DNA of 64,000 bases from Trileptium ribeirensis (taxonomy: Eukaryota; Nematoda; Enoplea; Enoplida; Thoracostomopsidae). Where the stretch lies: NCBI GenBank assembly GCA_030248225.1, contig JASANE010026881.1, positions 1 to 64,000 of the forward strand, given 5' to 3'. The notes under the pieces are model-generated. The model had not been told where the DNA came from. It made no database searches and saw only the letters and a program-made list of their open reading frames with translations. How positions within the stretch are numbered: position 1 is the stretch's first letter; every line of letters starts with the position of its first letter. Both the position numbers and the translations under genes were made by a program. This document shows, one piece after another, positions 41,814-54,400 of this stretch.

Positions 41814-44800
41814 GGGGCAGCGGGTAGCAAGTATCTGCAGATAACCATAATGAGGATTTTCCTGTAATCCTTGGGAGAGGTAAAGTAATAAAAGAACACA
41901 TCATGGAATAAGGGAAAATATGGCATAAAAATAACGAGTATCATAGTAATCTACAAAATATTATTAATGATAATCCTTTCTAATATTCCTTATGTCCGCA
42001 GTACTTTTTGTGATTAACACGATTTTAGACGTTAATATAGTAACTTTGCATATATGTATAACACATTCATGTGAAATTTGAGATAAAATAATTATAGTAA
42101 ACTTGTACTGTTTCGACGCTTATATAAAGCATATAATGGATTATTGCCTTCCCGACAATTATTGCTTTTTGAATGGACACTTTGTTTGCTGAAATTTGAC
42201 ACCTCTATGTCAAAATTATGCGCGGTCAGTAACAGGAAAAACAAACTGTTTTAACGAAATATGAGAATCATGTAACGACAAATTAATGAAAAATATGTAA
42301 AGTAAATCAACTTCTCGACGACAAATGGAGCATTACGCACATTCTGAAATAAAATTTTTTTGAAGTGTTGCATCTTTTAGTCTTCATCAAAGCATGATCA
42401 GCAAAATTATGTGGGTTTTGTTGTTACGTCGCAATTTTCCACATAACCCCAATCGTACAGTGAATATTCTATATATACACTTCAACCACTGCTGCTTGCT
42501 CGTGCCATCATAGTATGCGTAACGTGCCCACCACTGCTCTGCAAGTATGCGCAACGTGCGACGACAGCCCGGTTGCACTGAGGGTCTATGAAGAAATCTT
42601 CAGCATTTTTTAATTTGTCGTTTTTCATTTAAAGAAGGATTGGTGTGTTGCGCGCAAAACAGGCGACAGAGCTAAGTAACAGTTTGCGGAACACATCAGA
42701 CAAAAGGATCTCGCTCGTGCCATCAAACATGACGAAGTCGAATTTGCAAAGACCGATAACACTATCTTATAGCTGATTTTTGACCTCCAAGCAGTGCTAT
42801 CAACGCCAAAATCGGCGATGTCGCTTTTTTATTACAAGAAGAAACTATCCGTTTACAGTGTTGCCATCTGCCATGCTAATTCACACATCGGGTTTTGGTA
42901 CTTTTTTGCTGGAACTTGAAGATCGCCGAGATCGCAGACCCAACTGCTTATATATATATATATGAATCAGATTCCGATTTTGGACGCCAAAAATGCCGAT
43001 CTAATGAGTCTTGTAGCAGACCCAGCTCCCGCATGGCCTGCTCGTTATCGACTTTTCTATAAAAGCATCCTATTTAGCAGCGGCGCACGCACCGGCTCCT
43101 GCATGACTGGGATGAGTAATTTTAAATTTTGGTACAAGATTGCTGAGTTTTTGTACCTTTCGAAGACGATTTGTGCATTTTATATAATCAATCGTAGTGG
43201 AGTTGAGCTTATTTCATAATATGAAGTTTTATTCTTCATTTAAGCCGGTGCTAAACAGGGCTTAACTCCAATTTTTGACAGCTATGTATCCTTTCTGCAA
43301 TTAACCGCACCATGGCCAAGCAACAGGGAGCATATCGTTGTGCACTGCTCCACTGTGTCGGTTATGCCATAGATTATACTAAGTTTTTTTCAGTGTATCT
43401 CCGTTGTTTAAAAACGGAGTTAAGCTTTTTAGGCACTGGGTCGGCGATATGTTGAGTTAAAACATAAATCTTGGTACGTGTTTACAAAAAATGTGACATG
43501 TGTCGAACCAACATGCAAGTGTCGAATCCGGCTAATTTAAGTGTCGGAGGAATATGGCCAGTGGGCAATAATTTTAAAGGAAATTGCCGAAATCTTATTT
43601 TACGTTTCGCCATTTCAAACAAAAATCCATAAGCTACACATCGTAAGGAGTTTGAATAATATCAAAATTACGTAAAAATGTTTTAAATAGGTAAGACCTC
43701 CATATAATGCACTAAACATAAAGAAAAGAACTTAAAAGCAAAATGCTAGTTTTGGTAGTGGTCGACATAATTTTTTGTTTTTCCTTTATAGCACACGCAG
43801 AAAACTGCGTACGTGCTTAAAGCTCACAAAGTACATGGAAAAATGTGATGGATTGGACGTAATAAAAAAACGTAATATACATCTTGTTTAAACCGATTGA
43901 ACTACGTAAAATAGCAACGAGCGCCAAAGTGTCGAAACAGCACAAACATACTTTACATTACACTAATTGCTGAAGACGCGATCCGCTCAACCTTAAGGCA
44001 TAACGATGTTGTGTAATGTCGATTTGTGCAGTGACTAAATAATAAAGTTCACTATTTTATTGCCTTTGAAATCTTTAATACATTGCTGGTCAATGGGCTG
44101 GAGCGAATTGGTACATGTGCGAAATTTTTTTGGTTACAATAAAAATTAGGCCACCTCATACTTGGTTTTAGCACGCAAAAGAACCAGAGAAGATGATCGT
44201 ACTCTATGCTTATTATTGGTTGTTTTAAGGGAAGCGTTTTTTTGTGCTTTAACGCGAAATGGATGTGTGGGAATGCGTGGTTGGTGTAGTATTTTTTTTT
44301 ATATTTGTGGTTTTATATTCGTTTGGTGCCAAGTTTGACTCGATGCCGCAAAAATTGCGAATGATGTGGACACCTAAATAAAATTTATGTCATTCCTATC
44401 TTTTTCATGTTTTTAAAGCTGCTTCTTTGTCTGTTTTATCTTAAAATGGATATGTGGGAATGAGGAAATTAAGCGTTAGTGTAAATAATACTTCTACACT
44501 CAAAGTGGGCTAGCCTGCCATAGGTACAATGATAGTGGTGCGGCGTCGTCGTCGATACGTCGGGCTGAGACACCTGTGTCTGAGGGGACTACAGATTCTT
44601 CACGAATGCAATGTTTTTTAAAAATGTGGAATTTTTCGGTGCTGATTATGCACAATTTTTTTACTGCTCGATTTGGGTCTAAGGTAGTAGTTATCATTTT
44701 GTCTGGTTTCAAGGCCTTGGACGGACTGAGTGTTTTAGTCTTACTAAGTTCTTCCAGAGGCATTGTATATCTCTGACCTAACCTTTCTCATATCCTTTTT

Positions 44801-45855
44801 ACCGGCACAATTGTGGATCCCTTTCATTTAACTCATCATTGAGATAGCGCAAATAAAGGGGTTGTTGCCCGCCGCAGTATCCAATGTCTTCTGTTCTATA
44901 CAATAGAATCAACCAATACGATATGTCGTATTTGGCGCAAAAACGTAGCACACAGCGCACGGACTGTTAAATCGTACATGTTGATAGCCATTTTTTTATA
45001 AAGTGCAAGAATTTATATATCATACTAAATTTTACTTTAAATGTCAGTAATTGCGCATGATGTCCTATTGATTTGCCGGTCGGCGAATTTCCTACCAATG
45101 TCCAGCATTGATGCCGGCACAGGAAATACATTGGCACACAGTACGAGCCGGGATGTTGTTTCCATTGTATTTCTCTGAGCATTGGTTGGTGTGTGAGCTA
45201 AAAATTGACGAACACTATTTTTCAATGCGTCCCTTGAAATAGTTTCTTCAAAGAAGTGTAATTTGTACGTTTCGAAACTATTCGTCATATTGGTTATTGA
45301 TGGGAAAAGTATTAAATGCTAGGGTAGTTATGAATTACGCAGCGCCTGAACGTTTTTTACTTTTTGTGCTTAACAAAGATAATCTGCTTAGTTTTTTTTC
45401 AGTCTTAAAATTTGACTCCCTGTCGAAACAATCTGGCTCACGAATTGAAAAAAGAAGATCATTGTTCTTATATATCTTTTAAAAGTCGAACGTCGGAAAT
45501 CGTAGGCTGTAAGGCCGGAACGATGGTTTAGGGCTACGTAAATATCTCAGCTTTTAGGCTAAAACAGCTTATCGAGAAAGGCTTGTTCGTGGTTTTACTT
45601 TGATAATTGCGAACGAAAAAGAAAGCAAATGTTTTAGCAAATCGTTCGCGAAAAGATCACTAGCAGATCGCAAAGAAGTAACAGCCGTTCACTATGTTGC
45701 TAAATTTGCTTTTATTTCTGTCATATATGTGATCTCAGAGTTTTACGATGATTTTCTTGTTTGATTAATAATTCGTTGAGGGCCGGAAAAACATTTTCTT
45801 GGATACTTGAAAAATTCATTGTGTGTGCGCACTGGGCTTATTAAAATCTATTTGG
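41814..45855. other. No recognised gene
   Basis: AT-rich with scattered short frames on both strands. A degenerate repeat is seen at 44255 and 44446 (aatggat(g/a)tgtgggaatg). One minus-strand ORF is listed separately. Nothing else is supported. Confidence 0.4.
45037..45288 (-). CDS. Small hypothetical ORF, doubtful
   Basis: 83 codons: MTNSFETYKLHFFEETISRD, then LVLCANVFPVPASMLDIGRK. Composition is protein-like and the ATG follows an A-rich leader. I recognise no domain and see no splice partners. It could equally be a chance frame or part of an unrecognised element. Confidence 0.18.
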   Translation of the reverse strand: MTNSFETYKLHFFEETISRDALKNSVRQFLAHTPTNAQRNTMETTSRLVLCANVFPVPASMLDIGRKFADRQINRTSCAITDI

Positions 45856-45869
45856 GTTTCATTTAGGCT

Positions 45870-46450
45870 AGAAATTTCGAATTAAACATACATTCGATTC
45901 GAGAGTAGCCTTGGATAAATTTGTGGTAAAAACCACACAGACCGAGAAATCTTTGAAACTCGCTGAGTGATGTTGACTGCGAGAATCGGTTTATCGCCTC
46001 TACATTAGGCGCCTGTTCGTGGATTTTGTCAGGTCAGCGGACATCTCAACACCGACAAATTCGACTTTGACTTTGAGGACATATTTGTCGAGACATGCCA
46101 AAGAACGGTTGAGATGGTCGCGATGTTCGTCATAGGTATTACCCTTGCGACAAGAATACTGGCAATGTCCGCTTTGACGAGTTGCACATGTATCGTGGAA
46201 TGCGTGATCCATCAGGAACTGGAACGTAGGTGTAGCATTTCGTAGACGAAATGGCATGCGGCGATAGAGGAATAGAGGAACATGTCGCATAGTGTTGATT
46301 GCCGTATTTTCGGCATCTTTCTGTGCAATCGTAATCTAACGAAACGTTTTGACGCAGTCCAACTTGCTTAAGACTCGTCATATTGATAATTCATTGCTGG
46401 TGTCGTTGAGGTTCAGTATCGGATAACGATCGAGCATTGTGTGTATGGTG
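45870..46450 (-). pseudogene. Gypsy-2 reverse transcriptase remnant
   Basis: The minus strand gives RRMPFRLRNATPTFQFLMDH (about 46265-46205), then THEHRDHL-like YDEHRDHLNRSLACLDKYVL (46130-46070), FVGVEM, and after a frame change FQRFLGLCGFYHKFIQGYS (about 45975-45915). These are the MPF.L.NA..TFQ, DHL..V/L and FLGL..FYR.FI landmarks of Ty3/Gypsy RT. The YxDD box has decayed beyond recognition. Confidence 0.78.
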
Positions 46451-46939
46451 AGTTCTCTGGTAATCACCAGAAGGTCGCAAACCGTCGCTTGGTTTCTTGA
46501 CATGAAGTGCCGTTGCCCAGGGCGATTTTCATCGGTCAATACCAACATACAATGAAATCGGCATATGCGGCCTCAGTTGCCTGTAGTTTGTCGCCGAACA
46601 ATCTGCGTGGCCTTGCAAAGCACGGCGGATCACGTGTGACGCTGTCATGTTCAATGGGATGTGTGACTGGCGTTCCTCGAAAACCTACTTGAATGGGAAC
46701 AGCTCCAAGACGAAGGCGCTAATGTCATTGATGTGACGGCATTTTGCGGCATTGGTTTTGTCGCCAGATAGTTGTGGGCCATGGTTGCGGGATTGTGTGA
46801 TATCAACATATAGCATATCTATGTATGCTATCAAGAGCTGATTGGCTGTGCACGCAAAACGCGTAGGTGTACCTATGTTTAGTACGTTCTGCAATATCGA
46901 TAGAGTTACTAGTTGATAGTCTGTGCGCCCGTAGGAAAT

Positions 46940-47175
46940 GGTGGACTCATATCGGTTGAGCCACGTCGGCAATGATGAATCGCCATTGATACCGTTCATT
47001 AACGCCGCCGAGCCCGATTTGCAGTGTGCGGTATCCGTAGGTTTTAATCAGAGTTGATTTAGCAGCTGCGAGGCTTTCGCATTCGGAATTGGATGTCGTT
47101 GGCAAAGAAACATAGTAGCAACAAACTTCACCGGTATCGATAAGCGTCGTATCGAATGGGTATGCATCCATACGA
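46940..47175 (-). pseudogene. Gypsy-2 aspartic protease remnant
   Basis: The minus frame 47171-46947 reads TTLIDTGEVCCYYVSLPTTS and KTYGYRTLQIGLGG, ending YQWRFIIADVAQPI. The L-I-D-T-G active-site loop, the T.GYRTLQIGLG strand and F.IADV.QPI tail fit Gypsy retropepsins. It lies between gag and RT on the same strand. Confidence 0.8.
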
Positions 47176-47459
47176 ATCTAGTTGTTTTTGACGAAGTTCG
47201 GTCGATTTCCGAATTGCTCCGATTGTTCTACTGGCACGGTCAGCGGCACCTTATCGCGTCACTGCCAAAATGCGTTCGACAATAGCAAATGATTTTGTTT
47301 TGGATTCGCTTTCGTGATCACGATTGCAAACAACCGTCTGTTTCGTTGCTATTGCCACGCTGTTGGCGACTGCCGTAGTATTTGCGTCGATGAATTGACG
47401 TTTTACGTGGATGGATGAGTTCGCCTATTGTGCAAACTCCTCAGCCATTATTTGAACTG

Positions 47460-48060
47460 TGTACTGCAGCAGGCGCCGTCATTCTTCGACTGATCCAGGA
47501 TGCGATCGGCGGTATCGCTCTGTTTCTCGATTAACAGCTCGGATAGCGAGGCGACAATTAGCCGGGTGGATTTCGGTGGCACCCCGAAACTATCGTTCTT
47601 GGGTGCGAGCCGTTGCATGGGTCGTAACGCGACCGGTGGTTTGCGTTCGCCAAGCCGCTGTTCGGTCTGAAGTTGTGGTAGCTTGCATTCATCGCTTGCT
47701 GTGAGGAAATCGAAATGTTGCGTTTTATATTGTCGTACGTGTCGTTGCTGACATTTGCTCCACTTTTCAGAATGTAGTGCGAGAATAGGTATTGCGCGAA
47801 GCAGGCTACTGAGTTTGATAAATTCCGGAGCATCAACAAACTTTCGATCGAGCTAACACCTAGCGCCAGCAGTTTATTACTCGTTGTCGGAGGATCTGTT
47901 GCGAGAAGTTGTGCGATAGCATTCACGGCTTTCGCGTTTTTCCGCTTCGAGCAACGCCACAAAATCGGATTTCTTGCTTGACAGCTCGAACAGTGGGACA
48001 TCGTTATTGAGGCGCTGAAAGATCCTGGCTATCTCGACTTTTCGCCGTTTATCGCCAGTC
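47460..48060 (-). pseudogene. Gypsy-2 gag C-terminal remnant
   Basis: The minus strand shows SGANVSNDTYDNIKRNIS in one frame and TEQRLGERKPPVALRPMQRL in the next, then SLSELLIEKQSDTADRILDQ. Gag proteins of the Gypsy group commonly have YD.IK..I, LGDRKPSQLL and ADRI runs in this order. Frame shifts separate the pieces. Confidence 0.72.
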
Positions 48061-48202
48061 TACGATTGGCCCGGGTTCTATTCAACATCTCAACGCATTA
48101 ACAGCAGTAAATGTAACGACGTTGTACGGCGGAGGCAGTTATAATTGTCAATAACCAGTCGAAAACACCTTGACTGATGCTTGCCTTGACGAACGCTTTG
48201 AC

Positions 48203-49352
48203 CAGGGAGTAACCGAAATTCCGGTTCCGGCGAAAATCGTGTTCCGGTTGCGGTTCCGGCAAAGGGCAAAAACCATACCGGAACCGGAATTCCGGGTTGA
48301 AAAAATTTTATTTGAAATTTTCCACGTTTTTGATTTATCTTGTAATCCAAACATATGTAATATATATTATACAATGATCAAGCTCCAATACAACCAAGCA
48401 AAAGAAAATATTAACTAACCAATTTGCCGTGTGAAACGTAGGTAGGGCACATAATTACAGCAGGAATTTTTCATAATAACCTGCAGGAGTTTGTTAAATC
48501 AAAGCCAGGTCGATGCTTGTAGCAGCTATTTTACACATCCAGAAGTCTGTGGGATACGTTTGAATTAAACCGGTACAACTCGGTAACAGAGTATAGCTTA
48601 CGCAGAAGTACTTAAGGTATGCTTGGCTAACATAAATTGCGTCAAGCACCCGCCCGTGCGCTTGTAAACTTGGTAAATCAGTCTAAAGTGAAGTAAACTA
48701 ACGTTATCTGCAACGCAGCTAGAAACTGCTTTCTTGGCAATGAACTGTATTAATTGAAACTGTGGGAGCAGCATCACAGTGTGTCTCATTTATAGCATTC
48801 TGATTAGAAAGTTATCATTATGAACTAACTGACGGATACTGTTTGTCCAACGCTAGCCTAAACAGTGTCGCTGACCACTGATCAGAAAATTACCTTCTAT
48901 CATTTTCTCTTAGAATCATATAAACCAATAATTTTGTGTTTCCTACAGAACATGCAACAAACGTATGTGTAGTAAAGGGAGGCGACTGGAGACAGAGCGA
49001 AAGTGTGTATTCTACGCTCCAAGCTTTGTAAGCACATTCGATTTGACGCAGTATACGCACTGGTGTATAGTGGAAGACATTTTTTGCTCTGAATGTTCAA
49101 AAACCGACATATTTGATCGATAAATAAACATTATTAGCTTCCTCAGTCTCTTTAAAGTTTCAGAAAGGCAATAATACCATCGCAATACATTAAATTTAAT
49201 GTAAAACTTATTTTTAATGCATTTTAAATCCACTATACCTTCATTTCTTCCATCATCTGTTTTACTATATATAAATTTCGAAGACCGATTTACATGGACG
49301 GTTCCGGTTGCTGGTTCCGGTTCCGGTAAATTTCGGTTCCGGTTATTCCCTG
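48203..49352 (+). mobile_element. hAT-type non-autonomous element (hAT-N), copy 3
   Basis: Same ends as copies 1 and 2, with a perfect 8-bp duplication gctttgac at 48195-48202 and 49353-49360. 1150 bp, noncoding. It lies within Gypsy-2 gag and postdates it. Relative to copies 1 and 2 there is a small deletion near the right end, where part of the ttccgg cluster is missing. Confidence 0.93.
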
Positions 49353-49360
49353 GCTTTGAC

Positions 49361-49905
49361 ATATCAAAATTCGGTGATTACACATCGTTGCTATTGCCAC
49401 TGGAAGAACGATTAATTGTGACCGATGGATTCGGATAGGGTTTGTGTCGCTGTCGCCGGTGATCGTAGAATCCACGTGATCGCCAGGAATATGATAGCTC
49501 GAATACATCTTTGATCACTCGTATGAATGACTTCCCCTCGCTTTGCCACTGTCTCTGCCGATTGAACGATTAATAAAACACATAGTTTCTGGAACTAATT
49601 TGTCCTCGTTGGACCCATAGCTCAAGAAGCCAAAATTTAGAATTGGTTGTTGCCGTTGCGGAGTACTTTTCTGGCCAGATTACCCTCGTTAGGCGTATGG
49701 TCAGTAGCAGCGTGACCTGAGCGTAACCGGATGTCCTAGCCGTACACATCGTTAGCGCTCAACCACGTGGTCTATTTTGTTCGTTTGTGCTTCGATTAAA
49801 TATCAGATAATTGCTTTGTGTATTGTTTGACCGTTGATGTCGTCGTATGTCATCGTTTGATCTTGCATGTCGTCGTTTAGATCACATCGTTTGTATCCAG
49901 CAGCG
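49361..49905 (-). pseudogene. Gypsy-2 leader and gag 5' part
   Basis: On the minus strand, below the primer site, broken frames continue to the hAT-N insertion. No domain is clear; assignment rests on position between the LTR edge and gag. Confidence 0.4.
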
Positions 49906-49907
49906 AA

Positions 49908-49928
49908 CCATCACGTCTGATTCACCAA
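49908..49928 (-). promoter_or_regulatory. Gypsy-2 primer-binding-like site
   Basis: The minus strand reads TTGGTGAATCAGACGTGATG next to the LTR edge. Several animal Gypsy elements have TGGTGACCCCGACGTGAT here, complementary to the 3' end of a tRNA (tRNA-Trp has been proposed for CsRn1-type elements). The match is good at both ends and poor in the middle, consistent with decay. Confidence 0.6.
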
Positions 49929-50300
49929 TGTAAGACCTGTTTCACTGAAATTGATAACATGACATGAAATTTTAGTATGAAACAGGCAATACAAACAGAC
50001 AACATAGACGGTAAGGTTGAGTAAACATCACCAAAACTAAAAAAACGATATTCAGACACTGCTCGTAACAACAAGGATTTTTAAAAAACAGACGGTAAGG
50101 TTGAGTAAACATCACCAAAACAACGACAAACAGACGGTAAGGTTAAGTAAACAATTCAACAACAAACAGACGGTAAGATTGAGTAAACATCACCAAAACT
50201 AAAAAAACGATATTTAGAGACTGCTCCTAATAACAAGGATTTTTAATTCTCTCGCTGGAACCATTAAAACTGGAATAATCCACTTTTAGTATTGCTGCAC
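49929..50300 (-). repeat. Gypsy-2 5' LTR, outer edge not defined
   Basis: TG at 49929 next to the primer site marks the inner LTR end. The region holds four copies of cagacggtaagg(t)tgagtaaac. The outer boundary and a target duplication were not found, so 50300 is approximate. Confidence 0.5.
50003..50245 (+). repeat. Short tandem repeats inside the Gypsy-2 LTR
   Basis: (c)agacggtaag(g/a)tt(g/a)agtaaac starts near 50005, 50089, 50131 and 50167, three times followed by atcaccaaaac. A longer block (aaaaaaacgatatt(c/t)aga...ctgctc...aacaaggattttta) occurs twice. Such repeats in LTRs can carry promoter or enhancer sites, but that is inference. Confidence 0.75.
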
Positions 50301-50859
50301 TTCTCGCTGTTGAAATTCTTGAAAATGATATTAGGTTTCATGCACTATATAAATTAAAAATTCCAGTATATTTCGAAAAATTTCTATATGTCCACGAAGT
50401 GTAGTGGCTATAAATAATCAACGCCCTAACCCTGTACAAACAATTAAAGCTTGCTAATACAGTTCATGCCGAAACGACTACTGCTTTTTCGATGTTTGTT
50501 CGAAAGCTATATTTTCTTCGAACCGTGTTAGCCCGTCCTGCTGAAGGTGTTGAATGAGTTGGACACAGTATTTTGTTCGATCAGTTTTCGATAATGGGCT
50601 GATAAATGTGAACTAAAATAAAAAAAATATTTATATAATAAAAATTTGGTGTTCGAAATACTTTCGAAAAAATTCGTTTTAGCTAAGGATCCCATCAGAC
50701 AAGTGTTCTATATTCGCTCGAAAATTGTTCGTTCGATAGTCATTTTGCACATGGACTGGACGCTTTTGATAAAACAAACATACTGACCACTGGACGTTTT
50801 AGTTGTTGCATATAAATATTCACATTTTTATTTTCAATGATTCAAATAATTAGTGAACA
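50301..50859. promoter_or_regulatory. Upstream region of the OTUD6-like gene
   Basis: AT-rich, about 560 bp between Gypsy-2 and the start codon. It has tataaatatt at 50811-50820, about 40 bp before the ATG. A TATA role would imply a very short 5' UTR and is unproven. No other site is clear. Confidence 0.25.
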
Positions 50860-51403
50860 ATGACCGATGAAACAACATCAACTTCATCAAGTCGCCGACA
50901 CAAAGAATTAATGGCGCAGATAGTAGCGCTTAAAAAGTCGATGCCGAAAGGCGGTGATAAGCGCCGAAAAAAAGAAATTGCCGATGAAATTAATAACCTC
51001 CAAATTCAACTCGCTGCTCTCCAAGCAGACGATCGAACTTGTAGCAGTGATAATACAGATAAAATCAATACTTCGGCTCACATTGTTGACGTCAACGATA
51101 TGGACAAAAATAATAATAGTGAACACAGTAACATGGAAGCACCCATAGTGATACAACAGCAAAAAATGAGCAAAGCCCAGCGAAGGCGTGAAAAAAAAGA
51201 TGCTCAATCTAGGCAGCGAGATGCCGAAATTTCAGCCCAAGCACTTGTGAATGAAAGTGGTCCGCGTGAGGAGGAGCGCAAAGCCATCGACGAACGATTG
51301 AAATCGAGGAACTTGGAGGTGGTCGAAGTACCGCCAGACGGAGACTGTCTTTATGGCGCCGTTGCACATCAGCTAGGCGTTTTAAATTGTCCAAAGTTGA
51401 CAG
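50860..51403 (+). CDS. OTUD6-like exon 1
   Basis: Starts at ATG 50860, with stops in frame upstream. Donor ttgacag|gtacgg, 181 codons plus one base. Reading through the donor gives a stop 50 bp later, which supports splicing. Contains the catalytic Cys codon at 51346-51348. Confidence 0.92.
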
Positions 51404-54400
51404 GTACGGAAGAGTTTTTCGCTTATGTCAAAGATTCATATTATAGAAGTTGATTATTTTGAAACGGAAATAGATATGTACCATAATGTTCCGAAATAGG
51501 CGCAAAATAAACGATGAAAATGTTATCGATTTCCATCGATACAAATTTCGATTGATTTGGATTAATTGAAATTTCGGTCAGTTTTGATTTTCTTTTGACG
51601 CAGTTAAATTTCAAATTTATAAATTTGGACTAAATTTGGAATGATTGCGCAAGTAAATTAAATTTAGACCGATTTTGGCGCAATTAAATGTGAAATTTTT
51701 ATTTCGATTATGTGAAACGTCGATATGGACGTTGATTCTAGAGCAATTTAATTTCAGATTTGTAAAATTTCAATTTAGCCAAATTTTGGTCGCTTTGGAT
51801 TTTCATGCAATTAAATTTCAAATTTAATTTTGATTAATCGAAATTTCGATTGATTCCTATTTTAAAATAAATAATAAATTTCTATCGGATGTCGATCGAA
51901 TGCGATTGCACTAAATTTTAGCGGGGACTGTATATATATGCAGGACCTACGGCATATAGTGGTATTGCTGATTTAAAATCGCATGTAATATAGTCTTATT
52001 CTTTGTCTGTTGCGGAAACTGGTTCAAAGCGATTTACATTTGCTGTAACGAAAGCCCCGGACCTATATATATCAACGTGATAGGTGACAGGAACCTGAAG
52101 CTGGCCTGTCCACAGTGGGGGACCCCCCCCCACTTTCCAAATCCCCCATGTTTCCCGCATGTCCGTCCCCCCCATTCGGCCGAAACCCCCCATGTTCAAC
52201 TAATTCCAAAAAATTTTAAGTCTGAAAATTTATGTTCTTTGTTTGCAAATTGTTTTTTAAACATTAATTACCACTATTTATAATGGTAAAATATTGTTTT
52301 TAGCTTGAAAGTACGTTCACAGTAGTAAAAATGCCTGAAAATAGGGAAATATTTTGTATTTTTAAGCAAAATTTATCAAACCCCCACTTTTAAATATCCC
52401 CCGTGAATGAACATGGGGCCCCCCGAAGTTTCCCCCCCCCACTTTTCGGAGGGCTGTGGACAGGCCAGTGAAGCACCACAGAATTTATCCGTACGTTTTG
52501 TTAAGAGCAAAACCGTGCCTCCCTGGTTAACTAAGGTATCATAATTGCATATTTTTCGTGTTTACAAGTGCTGTTAAAACATGTATATTGTTTTTTGGTA
52601 TGCTTACTTAATTCCGGTGTTTTGTTAGGCCCAAAATTCTACGGAATTTAGAGGACCGGGACGACCCCCGCAGGGTTTTTTCAAAATGGACCCTGGGGTC
52701 AGCAAATTTCTGTTGGGTCCAAACTTACAATTTTAGGCTAGAGAATTTCACGAATTTTTACACAATAAAGAAAAGTAATTACGAAACGCAATTTTACTTT
52801 ATTACATAATTACAAATACATAAATTATTCTCTGCCTGTGTAAAGCCAGGATAAATGATGAGAGTCATCCACGAAAGCAGCAGCAAGCAACTATATGCAC
52901 ATGTTAGCAGGAACGCCTTAAAGCTTGAACTTTGCAATAGAGTTTATCAGCTCTATGTCTCCGAAGCCGAAACTGCCCCGGGTCAAGCAAATTTTTTTGA
53001 GTCCACGTAAAAATATTTGGGTCCAGACCCACCTGTGGACCCAAAAAACATTGCCCCGAGGTATTGGATCGGCGGAAACATTTAGGAAAATTTTTAACAC
53101 CGAAAAATACCCTACCTGGTGCAGTCGCATTAGATATTCCATATGTGCATTGTATATATTGCATGATACTTATTAGATACTTAATACTGCAGTAAACACG
53201 ATATGATACATATAACAAACACAACGGACACCTGCAAGCTAATTTTCGCGATATAGAGCCCAGTCGAATCACAAAAACAGCTGAGTTGAAAAAATGATCT
53301 AGAAAACACATTGGCGAAATATCCATGGGCTAGCCATAATTTAGGGGGTCGTTGGATTCAATTTTCTCAGAAATTTTTATGAATAATCAAAATATAAACA
53401 GTATATACTAATATTATTATGTTTTAACGGTTTTTTCTAGGACGGCTATTTTTGATGTCAGCTTAAAATATTTGGGGGTGGGTGCTCTTCTAGAGACCGA
53501 CATGATGGAATTGCCGAAATTCTGTGGGAGCTAGAAAATCTTTTGACACCACTCTCCTCGTCCGTGGAGGGGCCAATTAGTACTAGTTAAAAGCTTAAGC
53601 AAGTCTATAGCGACACCTTTGTTAAAAAATTTAAAAATTTTGTAGTTTGACCTAGGAATGCTTTGCTTTTCCTGTATTTCCCTCGATTTAATGTATGCTG
53701 CTTTATGTACAATGCAACTTAATATTAAGTATTCGCATGCTGGTTTGTTTGTTTTAGTTTTACAGTTGCGTGCTCTGGCCGCGTCTGTTTTACGTTCGAG
53801 TCGCGAAACATTCGCTCCGTTTCTAACCGATCCGATTACTGGTGATCTGCTTAGCGACGAAAAGTTCCAACAGTATTGCGAGTCTGTCGAGAGGCCGACG
53901 GTATGGGGTGGTCAGGTTGAGATTCAAGTACCTATTACCTTTGATTTATTAACTTTGTACTGTAGAAATCTTGCATCAACATATAGAATTTTTATGCCAA
54001 GCGCACATTTAATCCTGTGTCGAGTGGAATTATAATTGTAAGCCGTCACACAGCTTATTTAAAGCAGTGATCGTATATAAACATACAGTGATCGTGCACA
54101 CGGTACAGTGACGGTGTGTACAGAGCGCTGGCCAGAAATGATTGTCAGATTTCGATCAATCGGATTTGCCACTGACTAGTGAAATTAGTTCGAAATTTCT
54201 AAAGAACTTAAATTAACAAAATTTTATTTTCGAACGAATTGCTCTTGAGCATATCGCGAATGATTCCCAAACAATTTTACACTGAGCCACAGCCATTTTT
54301 AAGCGATTACATCTTCATTGCTGTTCTAGTAGTTACTGTATAATTGAGTCATGGCTTCCAAGCTTAATGTACATACTTCTTCCATAATGCTGTATTTGGA

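Larger units (their letters stand above)
45860..50300 (-). mobile_element. Gypsy-2: decayed Ty3/Gypsy-type element, 3'-truncated
   Basis: Read on the minus strand: LTR edge at 49929, primer-binding-like site, gag remnants (about 49.6-47.5 kb), protease (about 47.17-46.95 kb), then reverse transcriptase (about 46.45-45.86 kb). The RT connection region (FSQSTSLSEFQRFLGLCGFY at about 45.95 kb) is the last recognisable part. RNase H, integrase and the 3' LTR are absent. A hAT-N copy interrupts gag at 48203-49352. Frames are broken throughout. It is a different lineage from Gypsy-1: gag, protease and primer site do not resemble each other. Confidence 0.8.

Noticed and set aside
42780..43219. Two adjacent + strand frames of 61 and 85 codons
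   Set aside because: No domain, splice signals or codon bias, and an at-microsatellite lies between them. Likely chance.
44500..44776. Opposed ORFs of 87 and 66 codons
   Set aside because: Neither has recognisable motifs or consistent splice sites to join to the 45.0-45.3 kb frame.
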